Shown here piece after piece: positions 25,954-34,774 of a DNA stretch of 64,000 nt. The notes under the pieces are model-generated. The model saw nothing but the letters and a program-made list of their open reading frames with translations. It made no database searches and was not told the DNA's origin. The stretch's first letter is position 1. Every line of letters starts with the position of its first letter. The stretch comes from Pelistega ratti (lineage in GTDB: Bacteria; Pseudomonadota; Gammaproteobacteria; Burkholderiales; Burkholderiaceae_B). The translations under genes were made by a program, and so were the position numbers. Location of the stretch: assembly GCF_009833965.1 (NCBI RefSeq), contig NZ_CP047165.1, positions 930,001-994,000 on the forward strand, read 5' to 3'.

Positions 25954-26901
25954 ATGATACAACACAATAATGATGATCAGAAAGACTTATCTATAGGTAG
26001 TGTGGATAAACAAACAGATAAGCAAGAAAAAGAGATGATAATAGAGACAAAAAAATTACTCACTATAGAAGGAGATTGGCTATTTAGGTTTTTTATTTAT
26101 TTTTTAATAATATTATTTTCTATTGAACTAGTATTCGTTATTCAGATAGACGATTATAAATGGCAATCTATTAATCATCTCTTTATCAGTATAGAAGTCT
26201 TATCTGTAATTATTCTATTAAGCGTAATGTTAGCAATTTCTCGAGCAGGATTAAATAAATATCCTTTAGGAGCTTTTGTCTGTAATGCTTTTTTTGTTTT
26301 GTGCGTAAGTTCTTTTGTTTTGAATTCCAGTGGGGCTTTTGGTAATCCAAAGCCAATAGAGGTTACTGCTTATGTATTATATGGTTTGTCTATTCTCTTG
26401 GTAGCGGAGGCAATCATTAGTTTTTATAGTAAATCTTATCTACAAACTTATTTACATCAAAAGGGGTATAAAGGTTATTTAAGCATTTTAGGAAGTTATA
26501 TAGTGAGTTTATATCTTGTATTAGTAGCAACTATTTCGATGTCTGCGATAGATTTACCTTTGAATAAAAAAGATGTAAATATTATTTATTATCAACAGTT
26601 TTTATTATTTTTACCATTAGTGATATGTCTTACTATTATTCGATATAAACTGCCTCGTTTAAAAGCAAATAGTTTAAATCTTGTGATTTTTTGTATTATT
26701 GTTTTTTTAGCGAGCTACTTTTTAGGTGAAGATGCCTATCAAGAATGGCAGCAAGCAAGCGAATCGCTAATCACTCTTTTAGTACCTTATTGGGGGACAA
26801 GCTATGGAATTGCCAATGTAGTATTATGGTTCTTAGTGGGAGAGGGGATATTATTTTTGGTTTTACTATGGCAAGATTTAGTACAGGAGAGTAAGGGATA
26901 G
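25954..26901 (+). CDS. Multi-pass membrane protein B (paralogue 2 of 4), function unknown
   Basis: 315-aa member of the same membrane family, with about eight helices and a shorter charged N-terminus (MIQHNNDDQKDLSIGSVDKQ). The C-terminal about 90 residues (from FIRYKL/IIRYKLPRLKANSLNL through GEDAYQEWQQASESLITLL to the end) are nearly identical to paralogue C, while the N-terminal half differs at many positions. This mosaic suggests recent conversion or duplication of the 3' end. It lies 101 bases after A with AAGGATAGGC upstream of the ATG. It probably forms a unit with A. Confidence 0.75.
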   Translation: MIQHNNDDQKDLSIGSVDKQTDKQEKEMIIETKKLLTIEGDWLFRFFIYFLIILFSIELVFVIQIDDYKWQSINHLFISIEVLSVIILLSVMLAISRAGLNKYPLGAFVCNAFFVLCVSSFVLNSSGAFGNPKPIEVTAYVLYGLSILLVAEAIISFYSKSYLQTYLHQKGYKGYLSILGSYIVSLYLVLVATISMSAIDLPLNKKDVNIIYYQQFLLFLPLVICLTIIRYKLPRLKANSLNLVIFCIIVFLASYFLGEDAYQEWQQASESLITLLVPYWGTSYGIANVVLWFLVGEGILFLVLLWQDLVQESKG

Positions 26902-26964
26902 TTTATTGATGAAAAAAAGTAATAATAACAGTGAGTTAAATACTGAATTTAACGTATAGTGTTT

Positions 26965-27401
26965 TAGGCGATATCCTCAATTTGCAAATAAGTCAAAAGC
27001 ACCATAATAACTACTATAAACTTTACTCATTTTTGTAGATGATGATGAGAATAGTATTAACAGACCTACTTTGGGAGCAACTTTAAACAACGCTAAAAAA
27101 TCATGACTGCCACAAATGGAAAAATAATTGTATGGTTATGGAAGCTATTATCCGTTGATACCCATGGATACCCGATCTATTTTAAAATCACTGGGGGTGA
27201 AGTCCATAACAGTTAAGTTGTACAGACTTTAATTGAAGCAGTTGGTAAAGGTGATTATTTTATGGTTGATAAGAGGTATGATTCAGACACTATCCGAGCC
27301 AAAGAACATGGGATGATTTCCGTTATTTTTCGAAGGAAAAATACAAAACAATCCAACCAAGAATTTGATACTTATCTATAGTGAATTGAGGGTATAGCCT
27401 A
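26965..27401. mobile_element. Internally deleted IS5-family element at the centre of the palindrome
   Basis: Bounded by imperfect 18-bp inverted repeats, TAGGCGATATCCTCAATT (26965-26982) and AATTGAGGGTATAGCCTA (27384-27401), 16 of 18 matching when reversed. About 437 bp, too short for a functional IS5-like element of about 0.9-1.3 kb. It carries the two transposase fragments described separately. The right flank has about 24 bp between the repeat and the palindrome arm that the left flank lacks. Confidence 0.7.
27045..27381 (+). pseudogene. IS5-family transposase remnant
   Basis: The first piece (27045-27160) gives MRIVLTDLLWEQL, stop, then TTLKNHDCHKWKNN and VMEAII, the typical N-terminus. 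After an internal deletion a second frame (27154-27381) gives VDTHGYPIYFKITGGEVHNS, an in-frame TAA, then VVQTLIEAVGKGDYFMVDKR and YDSDTIRAKEHGMISVIF, ending EFDTYL. The DDE region around GGEVHNS and DKRYDS is recognisable, but the catalytic C-terminal Glu region is gone. It is inactive. Confidence 0.8.
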
Positions 27402-27487
27402 ATCAGTATTCGATCCGTTAACTAAAATACCATACGTTAAATTCAGTATTTAACTCACTGTTATTATTACTTTTTCTCATCAATAAA

Positions 27488-28438
27488 CTATCCCTTACTC
27501 TTCTGCACTAAATCTTGCCATAGTAAAACCAAAAATAATATCCCCTCTCCCACTAAAAACCATAATACTACATTGGCAATTCCATAGCTTGTCCCCCAAT
27601 AAGGTACTAAAAGAGTGATTAGCGATTCGCTTGCTTGCTGCCATTCTTGATAGGCATCTTCACCTAAAAAGTAGCTCGCTAAAAAAGCGATGATACAAAA
27701 AATCACAAGATTTAAACTATTTGCTTTTAAACGAGGCAGTTTATATCGAATAAAAGCAAGACATATCACTAATGGTAAAAATAATAGAAACTGTTGATAA
27801 ACCATTATCCATAAGTCTTTTGTATCAATAGGAAAATATCTAATAAACACAAAAATAGTTGCCATCAATACAAGATATAAACTCACTATATAACTTCCTA
27901 AAATACTGAAATAACCTTTATACCCCTTTTGATATAAATAATTTTGTAGATAAGATTTACTATAAAAACTAATGACTGCCTCTATTACTACGAGAATAAA
28001 CAACCCATATAATACATAAGTAATCATATCTACCGTCTGCATACGAGATCCAAAAGCCTCTACTAAATTTACAAAAAAAGCACTAATAAAAAATACAAGA
28101 AAAACATTACATACAAAAATTACTAAAGGATATTTATGCAACCATGTACGTAGAATAGCAACTAGTAAACTTAAAGGAATACTCTCAGAAAATCCCTTTT
28201 CATTATCAAGTAAAGAACGAAAAAACTCCCATCTATAATCATCTTTTTGAATAATAAATATAAAATTAAGAGAAAATAATATCGTCACAAAATAAACAAA
28301 AAACCTAAATACCCAATTCTTTTCTATAGACAATAGTCTTTCTTTATCTGCACCCACATCATTTTCTTGCCTATCTATTTGTTTATCCACACCGTCTATA
28401 GATAAACCTTTCTTATCATCATTATTTTGTTGTATCAT
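27488..28438 (-). CDS. Multi-pass membrane protein C (paralogue 3 of 4), function unknown
   Basis: 316-aa mirror copy of B. The N-terminus (MIQQNNDDKKGLSIDGVDKQ) and helix pattern are the same, and the last about 90 residues are almost identical, while residues about 40-130 have diverged (EKGFSESIPLSLLVAILRTW against the B version). About eight helices. It keeps an intact frame and the family motifs AVISFYSKSYLQ and GSYIVSLYLVL. Its promoter-proximal gene is D, 102 bases upstream. Retention of intact frames in all four copies argues for selection rather than junk duplication. Confidence 0.75.
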   Translation of the reverse strand: MIQQNNDDKKGLSIDGVDKQIDRQENDVGADKERLLSIEKNWVFRFFVYFVTILFSLNFIFIIQKDDYRWEFFRSLLDNEKGFSESIPLSLLVAILRTWLHKYPLVIFVCNVFLVFFISAFFVNLVEAFGSRMQTVDMITYVLYGLFILVVIEAVISFYSKSYLQNYLYQKGYKGYFSILGSYIVSLYLVLMATIFVFIRYFPIDTKDLWIMVYQQFLLFLPLVICLAFIRYKLPRLKANSLNLVIFCIIAFLASYFLGEDAYQEWQQASESLITLLVPYWGTSYGIANVVLWFLVGEGILFLVLLWQDLVQKSKG

Positions 28439-28540
28439 TGCCTACCATCCTACTTACTTGGTATATAAAGGTTTTACTTATTCCTTTACAATATATAAAA
28501 CATTTCTTTTTATTCCTACATTATTTCAAATATAAATAAA

Positions 28541-29479
28541 CTACTTTTTATCCTCTGAATAAAAGATATCTTGCCACAATAAAGCCAAAAATAATATTCC
28601 CTCGGCTACAAAAAACCATAGCATAATATGACGAATAGCATAACCTGTTTTCCAATACGATATAGACGGAGGCTGTAAAGTTTCACTTATTTCTTGCCAT
28701 TCCTCATAAGGTAAATGACCTAAATAAGCAGAAAATATTTTTGCATCCTCACCAACAAAGATTCCCCAAAAAAGGACAATAGAACAAAAAATAATCAGAT
28801 TTAATTTATTCGCTTTTAAACGAGGTAATTTATACCGAATAAAAGAAAACCCTACTATTAAAGGAATACATAATAAAAACAGTTGATAAAATACTACCCA
28901 TAAATCTTTTTTATAAATAGATAACTCATCAAGAAGATTAAAAACACACACTATCAAAACAAGATATAAACTTAATGAATAACTCCCCAAAATTCTCAAA
29001 AATCCCTTTAAACCACCTTGATAGAGTCTATCCTGTAAATAAGATTTCGTATAAAAACTAATCACCGCTTCTGCTACAATAAGTATAAAAAGACCTTTTA
29101 GTATAGTAACAACAACAGACATTGTCTTTACAGGAATTCCAAAAGCCCCTGACAAATTTCCTAAGAAATGACTTATAAAAAATACAATAACAGCATTACA
29201 AGTAAAAATAGTTAAAGGGAATTTATAGAATCCTGAACGTAAAATAGTAAATATTAAGCTACCCGGAATAATTATTATCATCACATCTGACATAAGAGAG
29301 CTCAATGATTGCCTACTAAAATCATTTGTTCCCATAACAGTAACCAATATGATAGAAAAGACCATTATCCAAGAAAAAGTGAAAAATCTAACTATTCCAT
29401 ACTCTTCTACAGCAGATAATTTTTTCTCTTGCTGAAACACATTATCCTTTTGCTCTTCCTCTTGCTTATCTATTTTCAT
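28541..29479 (-). CDS. Multi-pass membrane protein D (paralogue 4 of 4), N-terminally shortened
   Basis: 312-aa mirror copy of A. The core matches A in motifs (EAVISFYTKSYLQ, GLKGFLRILGSYSLSLYLVL, FIRYKLPRLKANKLNL, FFVAEGILFLALLWQDI) and in the shared end SEDKK. The A-type N-terminus (first about 29 residues) is lost. The equivalent DNA upstream (about 29480-29690) still shows a decayed start reading M-E-Q-stop and the remnant NFILEKES resembling A's DLVLEKGM. The present ATG 29479 restarts translation just before the first helix and its ribosome binding site (AAGGATGATATAAAA) is moderate. It is unknown whether the shortened protein works. Confidence 0.7.
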   Translation of the reverse strand: MKIDKQEEEQKDNVFQQEKKLSAVEEYGIVRFFTFSWIMVFSIILVTVMGTNDFSRQSLSSLMSDVMIIIIPGSLIFTILRSGFYKFPLTIFTCNAVIVFFISHFLGNLSGAFGIPVKTMSVVVTILKGLFILIVAEAVISFYTKSYLQDRLYQGGLKGFLRILGSYSLSLYLVLIVCVFNLLDELSIYKKDLWVVFYQLFLLCIPLIVGFSFIRYKLPRLKANKLNLIIFCSIVLFWGIFVGEDAKIFSAYLGHLPYEEWQEISETLQPPSISYWKTGYAIRHIMLWFFVAEGILFLALLWQDIFYSEDKK

Positions 29480-29726
29480 TTTTATATCATCCTTATCAAA
29501 TTGTACAGTTTTTAAAGTTAAACTCTCTCTATCTTCATTACCTAATTAGACTATTCCTAAAACCGTAGCTCTTCTTAGTATTATTTTGAACACTAGATCT
29601 ATTAATAACATAATAGATTCCTTTTCTAAAATAAAATTTCTTTTATCCCTACTACCTTATTGTTCCATTAATTCCTCCCCCTTATATTCACTATACATCT
29701 TATACTCAAAATAATGCAGCCATAAA

Positions 29727-29784
29727 ACACTACGTTTTACATAACAGCTTGATAAGGTAAAAAGCACCATCTTATACTTCAATT
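29727..29784. mobile_element. MITE-like element, copy adjoining the right arm
   Basis: In reverse complement it reads AAATTGAAGT...TTACCTTATCAAG...AAAACGTAGTG. This aligns with the reversed element at 10925-10981 (AAACTGAAGT...TTACCTTATCAAC...AAAACGTTGC) across most of its length. Its left end overlaps the end of the right arm, so the duplication boundary cuts inside the element. Only this side keeps the whole copy. Confidence 0.45.
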
Positions 29785-29873
29785 TTGACACAATAACGAC
29801 ACCAATACCTTACTTAGTATTTTCTACAATCCCCCTCTTATTAAATCGTTTATTCATCATAAATACAAGCAAC

Positions 29874-29898
29874 AAAAAAAGAAGTAGGACAACTTTAT
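29874..29898 (-). terminator. Orphan rho-independent terminator on the minus strand
   Basis: On the minus strand: stem GAGGTAGGA / TCCTACTTC (one G-T pair) with loop TAAAGTTG, followed by seven T residues. There is no annotated minus-strand gene within the next 2 kb upstream; fhs is on the plus strand. It may end a small RNA or antisense transcript starting in 29900-30120, or be a leftover. Confidence 0.55.
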
Positions 29899-30124
29899 CC
29901 TACCTCTTCATACTTATTTCTCTTTATTTTCAACATTTTCTACTAAAACTTATCCCCCTCCGATATACAAATCCTTATCATTTTATTAAGTATTCATTTT
30001 TTATAATCGCTATTCTCTAATAAGTTTCCACCCCTCCTTTCTATGCGATAATAAGAACATAATTTACTTCCCAGTGAATAACACATTTATATTCACTATT
30101 TAAAAATATTTTATAGGAGATATT

Positions 30125-31795
30125 ATGCTATCTGATGTGCAAATCGCCCAATCTGCTACCATTCAACCGATTGATGAAATTGCCAAAAAAATTGGTATTT
30201 CACCCGAACAACTAGAACATTATGGCAAGTATAAAGCAAAAGTTAACCCCAAAGAGATAGCAACTCTACCTAAAAAACAAGGGAAACTCATTCTCGTCAG
30301 TGCTATTAATCCAACACCTGCTGGTGAGGGTAAAACCACCGTTACTATTGGATTGGCAGACGCACTTAATCATATTGGCAAACAGACCGTTATCGCTTTG
30401 CGTGAACCCTCACTCGGCCCAGTCTTTGGCATCAAAGGCGGTGCAACAGGCGGTGGTTATGCACAAGTGCTACCAATGGAAGACATTAACCTGCACTTTA
30501 CAGGAGATTTTCATGCCATTGCCGCAGCAAATAACCTACTCGCTGCCATGATTGACAATCATATTTACCAAGGCAATACATTGAATATTGACCCTAAGCG
30601 TGTACTATGGCGTCATGTGAGTAATATGAATGATCGTCAATTGCGTCATATCATTAGCGGTATTGGCAAACCCACAGATGGCGTTATGCGTGAAGATGGT
30701 TTTGATATTGCCGTTGCCTCTGAAGTCATGGCAATTTTCTGCTTATCCAAAGATTTGCAAGATTTAAAAAATCGTCTCTCACAAATTCTCGTTGCCTATA
30801 CCTATGATAACCAAGCCGTTTTTGTTAAAGACTTACAAGCACAAGGAGCAATGGCAACGCTTCTTAAAGATGCCATAAAACCTAACCTTGTCCAAACACT
30901 TGAAGGCACACCTGCTTTTGTACACGGCGGACCTTTTGCCAATATCGCCCACGGTTGTAACTCTATCCTTGCAACAAAACTTGCCCAGCACTTGGGTGAT
31001 TATGCGGTAACAGAAGCAGGATTTGGTGCCGATTTAGGAGCAGAAAAATTTCTTGATATTAAATGTCGTCAATCAGGATTACGCCCCGATTGTGCCGTTA
31101 TTGTAGCGACGGCTCGTGCATTAAAATATAACGGTGGTGTTAAAAAAGAAGACTTAACTCTCGAAAACGTAGAAGCCCTTAAAGCAGGTTTACCTAATCT
31201 TTTAAAACATATCCATAACCTAAAAAATGTCTTTGGTTTACCCGTAGTTGTGGCAATTAACCGCTTTGTCAGCGACACTGAAGCAGAGCTAAATGCTATC
31301 GAAGACGCCTGCGCCGCACAAGGTGTAAAAGTATCTATGACTGAAGTATGGGGCAAAGGCGGTGCTGGTGGTGTAGATTTAGCTCAAAAAGTGATTGATA
31401 CAATCGAAAACGAAGAGAATAAATTCCAATTTGCCTATGAAGTAGAAGCAAGTATTCAAGATAAAATTATGGCAATCGCTAGCAAAATATATGGCGCAAC
31501 TCATGTAGAATTCAGCACGGAAGCACAAGCTGAAATTGCCAATCTTAATCGTTTAGGCTTAAATCATTTACCAATTTGTATGGCAAAAACACAATATTCT
31601 CTTAGTGATAATGCCAAATTACTCGGTCGCCCCGAAGGCTTTACCATTCATATACGCACTATTACCGTCTCAGCAGGCGCAGGCTTTATTGTTGCCATCT
31701 GCGGTACTATTATGAAAATGCCTGGTTTACCCAAAGTTCCTGCTGCAGTTAATATTGATGTGGATGAAAATGGTGTTATTAGTGGCTTATTCTAA
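30125..31795 (+). CDS. fhs: Formate--tetrahydrofolate ligase
   Basis: ATP-dependent ligase that makes 10-formyl-THF from formate and THF for purine and fMet synthesis; cytoplasmic tetramer. 556 aa, full length. The P-loop [16 protein letters not shown] (about 62-77), [20 protein letters not shown] and the conserved end [28 protein letters not shown] are all present. The start ATG has TATAGGAGA at good spacing. It is monocistronic, with a clear terminator downstream. Codon use and GC are nearer the core genome than its neighbours. fhs is patchily distributed in Betaproteobacteria, so its place at the edge of the accessory block is consistent with mobility, but that is not proven. Confidence 0.97.
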   Translation: MLSDVQIAQSATIQPIDEIAKKIGISPEQLEHYGKYKAKVNPKEIATLPKKQGKLILVSAINPTPAGEGKTTVTIGLADALNHIGKQTVIALREPSLGPVFGIKGGATGGGYAQVLPMEDINLHFTGDFHAIAAANNLLAAMIDNHIYQGNTLNIDPKRVLWRHVSNMNDRQLRHIISGIGKPTDGVMREDGFDIAVASEVMAIFCLSKDLQDLKNRLSQILVAYTYDNQAVFVKDLQAQGAMATLLKDAIKPNLVQTLEGTPAFVHGGPFANIAHGCNSILATKLAQHLGDYAVTEAGFGADLGAEKFLDIKCRQSGLRPDCAVIVATARALKYNGGVKKEDLTLENVEALKAGLPNLLKHIHNLKNVFGLPVVVAINRFVSDTEAELNAIEDACAAQGVKVSMTEVWGKGGAGGVDLAQKVIDTIENEENKFQFAYEVEASIQDKIMAIASKIYGATHVEFSTEAQAEIANLNRLGLNHLPICMAKTQYSLSDNAKLLGRPEGFTIHIRTITVSAGAGFIVAICGTIMKMPGLPKVPAAVNIDVDENGVISGLF

Positions 31796-31823
31796 CGATT
31801 AATATTTTATATCTCAATAATTT

Positions 31824-31860
31824 ACTCGCTTATTTCTGATAGAAGTAAGCGAGTTTTTTC
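31824..31860 (+). terminator. Terminator after fhs
   Basis: Stem ACTCGCTTA (31824-31832) and TAAGCGAGT (31846-31854) with a run of T to 31859, 29 bases past the stop. Confidence 0.9.
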
Positions 31861-32082
31861 ATCCAATCAACAATATACTTTTTAAGATTTTTATACCTAT
31901 TCATTATTTTTCATGAGACATATTTACTATTAAATCAGATCTTTATCAATAAGAGCAAAAATATTCTTTAGAAATACAGAAAAATAATAATCAATAAAAC
32001 TAACTAATCTTACCAATCCAATATACATTGGATAAAAGTATATTAAAATTGTAGCCACATATCTATATTTGGAGGATATAAT

Positions 32083-32347
32083 ATGGCTACTATTATGACT
32101 AGTTGAGAATTTAATCAACATTCTAGCCAAGCCCAAAAATACGCATTAGAAGAACCTGTTATTATCACCAATCGAGGCATACCGACATTCGTATTAATGA
32201 GCTACTCAGAATACCAAAAAATACAAAAACCATTTGTCAGTATTACCGATTCGCTCTGTCCAAGTAATGCGGATGTAGCCGATATTGAATTAGAATTACC
32301 CCCCTCGTAGTCGTACTCAACGTCCCACCATAGATTTAGAAGATTAA
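32083..32347 (+). pseudogene. Phd/YefM-family antitoxin, nonsense and frameshift
   Basis: ATG 32083 (GGAGGATATA upstream) reads MATIMTS, then TGA at codon 8, then EFNQHSSQAQKYALEEP, TNRGIPTFVLMSYSEYQKI and FVSITDSLCPSNADVADIEL, the normal Phd/YefM sequence. Near the end a frameshift converts the expected PPRSRTQRPTIDLED into an early stop; the correct end is found in another frame up to TAA 32345-32347. Two independent lesions make decay more likely than sequencing error. It sits 9 bases before the toxin remnant. Confidence 0.8.
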
Positions 32348-32356
32348 GGGAAAACA

Positions 32357-32776
32357 GTGTACTTACTCGATACTAATATTATCAGCGAAATTAGAAAATT
32401 ACCCAAAAATAAGTGTCATCAAGGTGTTGCCAACTGAGTTCAATCGACGTCGAGAGAACTTATGTTTACCAATGCAATTATCATGATGGAATTAGAACGA
32501 GGAATAATCTCTGTCGAACGTAAAGATACTGTTCAAGGTAATCTATTACGATACTGGTTTGAGATAGAAGTAAAACGAGCTTTTCACCACAAAACACTCA
32601 AAATTGATGAACATACAGCCCAAATTTATGCAAAATTACATATCCCTAACCACACACCTGAAAATGATGCATGGATTGCCGCAAGTGCTATTCAACATCA
32701 TTTAATTTTAGTTACTCGAAATACAAAAGATTTCGTACATACAGGTGTAAGATTATTTAATCCCTTTGAAAAATAG
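32357..32776 (+). pseudogene. VapC/FitB-like PIN-domain toxin with in-frame stop
   Basis: GTG 32357 (AAGGG upstream) reads VYLLDTNIISEIRKLP, the PIN N-terminus with catalytic Asp5. A TGA at 32435-32437 replaces the usual Trp (VAN-stop-VQS). After it the frame stays open for MELERGIISVERKD, HIPNHTPENDAWIAASAI and LILVTRNTKDF, including the conserved acidic residues. An internal restart at ATG 32462 would lack the first catalytic Asp. The ribonuclease is therefore inactive unless the stop is read through. Together with the broken antitoxin upstream it is a dead type II module. Confidence 0.8.
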
Positions 32777-32789
32777 TTATTGATTAGTT

Positions 32790-33446
32790 TCACTTAACCC
32801 TTACCTGCTCCCAATGCCCCAAAATCCTATCCACAACTGCCTGAATTCCCATATAACTAGAATCAATAACGATTGCATCATCAGCAGGTTTTAAAGGTGC
32901 TACGGCTCGATTCATATCCTGTTCATCACGCTTTTGCAAATCTAACAAAATTGCCTCAAAATCAGCATCAATACCTTTTTCAACTAACTGCTTATAGCGG
33001 CGCTTAGCACGCTCATTCACATCAGCAATCAGAAAAATCTTTAACGGTGCTTGAGGAAAAATAACCGTTCCCATATCACGTCCATCACCTACTAATCCCT
33101 TATCTGTAAGAAAAGAACGTTGCAAGTCTAACAATGCCTGACGCACCGCAGGATAGGCTGCCACCTTAGAAGCCAATTTCCCAATATGCTCAAGCCGTAA
33201 TTGCTCACTCACTTCTTGGTCATTAACATATACCCTGTCCACATCAAATCGAATCACCAAATCGGGAATAACAGCAGCAACCGCTTGCTCATCATCAGCA
33301 TTAAGACCATATTCCAATACGGCATATGCACAAATACGATACAATGCACCAGAATCTAATACTTCCCACCCCAGATGCTGTGCTACTAAATGACTGACTG
33401 TCCCTTTCCCTGATGCACTAGGCCCATCAATTGTAATTAAGTTCAT
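32790..33446 (-). CDS. cmk: Cytidylate kinase
   Basis: Phosphorylates CMP and dCMP with ATP. 218 aa, with P-loop [11 protein letters not shown] (6-16), LDSGALYR (31-38), the [10 protein letters not shown] motif (about 102-111) and the lid region [11 protein letters not shown]. It overlaps aroA by 4 bases and is the last gene of the serC-pheA-tyrA-aroA-cmk operon. In relatives rpsA would follow directly; here its stop is the right boundary of the accessory block, with the dead VapC gene converging on it only 13 bases away. Confidence 0.97.
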   Translation of the reverse strand: MNLITIDGPSASGKGTVSHLVAQHLGWEVLDSGALYRICAYAVLEYGLNADDEQAVAAVIPDLVIRFDVDRVYVNDQEVSEQLRLEHIGKLASKVAAYPAVRQALLDLQRSFLTDKGLVGDGRDMGTVIFPQAPLKIFLIADVNERAKRRYKQLVEKGIDADFEAILLDLQKRDEQDMNRAVAPLKPADDAIVIDSSYMGIQAVVDRILGHWEQVRVK

Positions 33447-34774
33447 TTAACCAATGCCTTATAAAAATCAAAATAATGCGGAAATGTTTTTGCTACACAC
33501 TGTGGATCCATAATCCGTACACCAACAGGGCCAAATGTTGCTAATGAAAAGCACATTGCCATACGATGATCATCATATGTATCAATACTAGCGGTTTGCC
33601 ACTGTATAGGAGGCTCTACGCATAACCAATCTTCCCCTGAAGAAACTTTTGCACCTAATTTACTCAACTCTTTATGCATTGCTTCTATACGATCGGTTTC
33701 TTTTACTCGCCAACTTGCAATATTGCGTAATGTACAAGGGCCATCTGCATATAAGGCTAAAACAGCTGCTGTCATTGCTGCATCAGGAATAAGATTAAAA
33801 TCACGGTCAAAGGCTTTTAACGGTTTCAACTGCTGTTCTGCTTGACGATAAATTAACACACTATTCTCGTCCATTTCTACCGTTGCACCCATCTGCTCCA
33901 CCACGTGAGCAAATTGAATATCACCTTGAATACTATTTTTACCAATCCCCTTTAATCGGATAGGTCCATTGCCTAATAGCCCCAATGCCATAAAATAAGA
34001 AGCTGATGAAGCATCACCCTCTACATAAAACTCATTAATTGCCTGATAAGCTGACTGTGCAGGTATCGTAAAAGACGACCAATGTTGATGGGTAACATTA
34101 ACCCCAAATCGTTGCATTAAATTTAAAGTAATCGCAATATAGGGTTTAGAAATCAATTCCCCTTTAACTTGAATATGTACATCTGATTGGATACGTTGAG
34201 CAATTAATGGCGAAATCATTAATAACGCGGTTAAAAATTGACTAGATACAGAACCATCAATCTCAATAGGGGCATTGACCTGTAACGTTGATTGCTTAAT
34301 CTGTAAAGGGGGATAACCATCATTTTGTCGATAGTCAATATCACAACCAAAAGAACGTAGTGCATCCACCAAATCCTTAATCGGTCTTTCGTGCATTCGG
34401 GGAACACCATGTAAATAATAATCCCCCCCCAATACCGCTAGCGTAGCAGTCAACGGTCTAAAAGCTGTACCTGCATTCCCTAAAAAAATATCGGCTTTCT
34501 CTTGAGGAAATTTTTGTTGATTAACCGCATTAATTCCCTCTATTTGATAGCTGGTTTCATCAATAGCAGAAATCTTTACCCCTAAAGTATTAAGCGCAGC
34601 TAACATCACACGTGTATCATCTGAATCTAATAATCCTCGGATAATAGTTGTCCCTTTCGCTAAAGCAGCTAATAACAATACCCGATTAGAAATACTTTTA
34701 GACCCCGGCAATACCACCTCTCCTTGAGCCGAGTTTGATTTTGCTAAATCTAAAAATGCTGATTTTTCTTGCAT
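33443..34774 (-). CDS. aroA: 3-phosphoshikimate 1-carboxyvinyltransferase (EPSP synthase)
   Basis: Sixth step of the shikimate pathway, joining PEP and shikimate 3-phosphate. 443 aa. [17 protein letters not shown] (about 23-39), the active-site loop [13 protein letters not shown] (about 98-110), the PRMHERPI signature and [14 protein letters not shown] are visible, as is the C-terminal RVKETDR. The [10 protein letters not shown] loop is the glyphosate-sensitive class I form. The ATG overlaps the tyrA stop by one base (TAATG) and the stop overlaps cmk by 4 bases, so the three are translationally coupled. Confidence 0.97.
   Translation of the reverse strand: MQEKSAFLDLAKSNSAQGEVVLPGSKSISNRVLLLAALAKGTTIIRGLLDSDDTRVMLAALNTLGVKISAIDETSYQIEGINAVNQQKFPQEKADIFLGNAGTAFRPLTATLAVLGGDYYLHGVPRMHERPIKDLVDALRSFGCDIDYRQNDGYPPLQIKQSTLQVNAPIEIDGSVSSQFLTALLMISPLIAQRIQSDVHIQVKGELISKPYIAITLNLMQRFGVNVTHQHWSSFTIPAQSAYQAINEFYVEGDASSASYFMALGLLGNGPIRLKGIGKNSIQGDIQFAHVVEQMGATVEMDENSVLIYRQAEQQLKPLKAFDRDFNLIPDAAMTAAVLALYADGPCTLRNIASWRVKETDRIEAMHKELSKLGAKVSSGEDWLCVEPPIQWQTASIDTYDDHRMAMCFSLATFGPVGVRIMDPQCVAKTFPHYFDFYKALVK

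Larger units (their letters stand above)
24755..26956. repeat. Left arm of a 2.2-kb inverted duplication
   Basis: Contains the upstream region of membrane protein A, A, the A-B spacer, B and 55 bp beyond. Read in reverse complement it matches 27433-29744. Matching parts include the 70 bp before A, almost the whole A-B spacer, the 3' third of B and the 55 bp after B. The 5' parts of the genes have diverged more. Confidence 0.9.
27433..29744. repeat. Right arm of the inverted duplication
   Basis: Reverse-complement counterpart of 24755-26956. It contains C and D in mirrored order with the same spacer. It is about 110 bp longer, mostly in the decayed region upstream of D. The outermost shared bases read TTATGTAAAACG on the left and CGTTTTACATAA on the right. 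Confidence 0.9.
29480..30124. other. Intergenic region upstream of D and fhs
   Basis: Holds the decayed N-terminal region of paralogue D (to about 29690), the outer end of the inverted duplication (29744), a MITE-like element, an orphan minus-strand terminator, and a small hairpin before fhs (AGTGAATA 30073-30080 with TATTCACT 30090-30097). No open frame of credible length is present. Confidence 0.5.

Noticed and set aside
31930..32136. 68-aa minus-strand frame
   Set aside because: AT-rich, no family resemblance, overlaps the start of the antitoxin pseudogene; treated as chance.
32083..32776. TGA read as an amino acid (recoding) in the toxin-antitoxin pair
   Set aside because: TGA serves as a normal stop elsewhere (for example gph overlap, hsdS), no SECIS-like element was seen, and the antitoxin also has a frameshift; decay is simpler.
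4786..32789. Prophage or integrative element
   Set aside because: No integrase, phage structural gene, tRNA target or flanking direct repeat was seen; the cargo looks assembled piecemeal.
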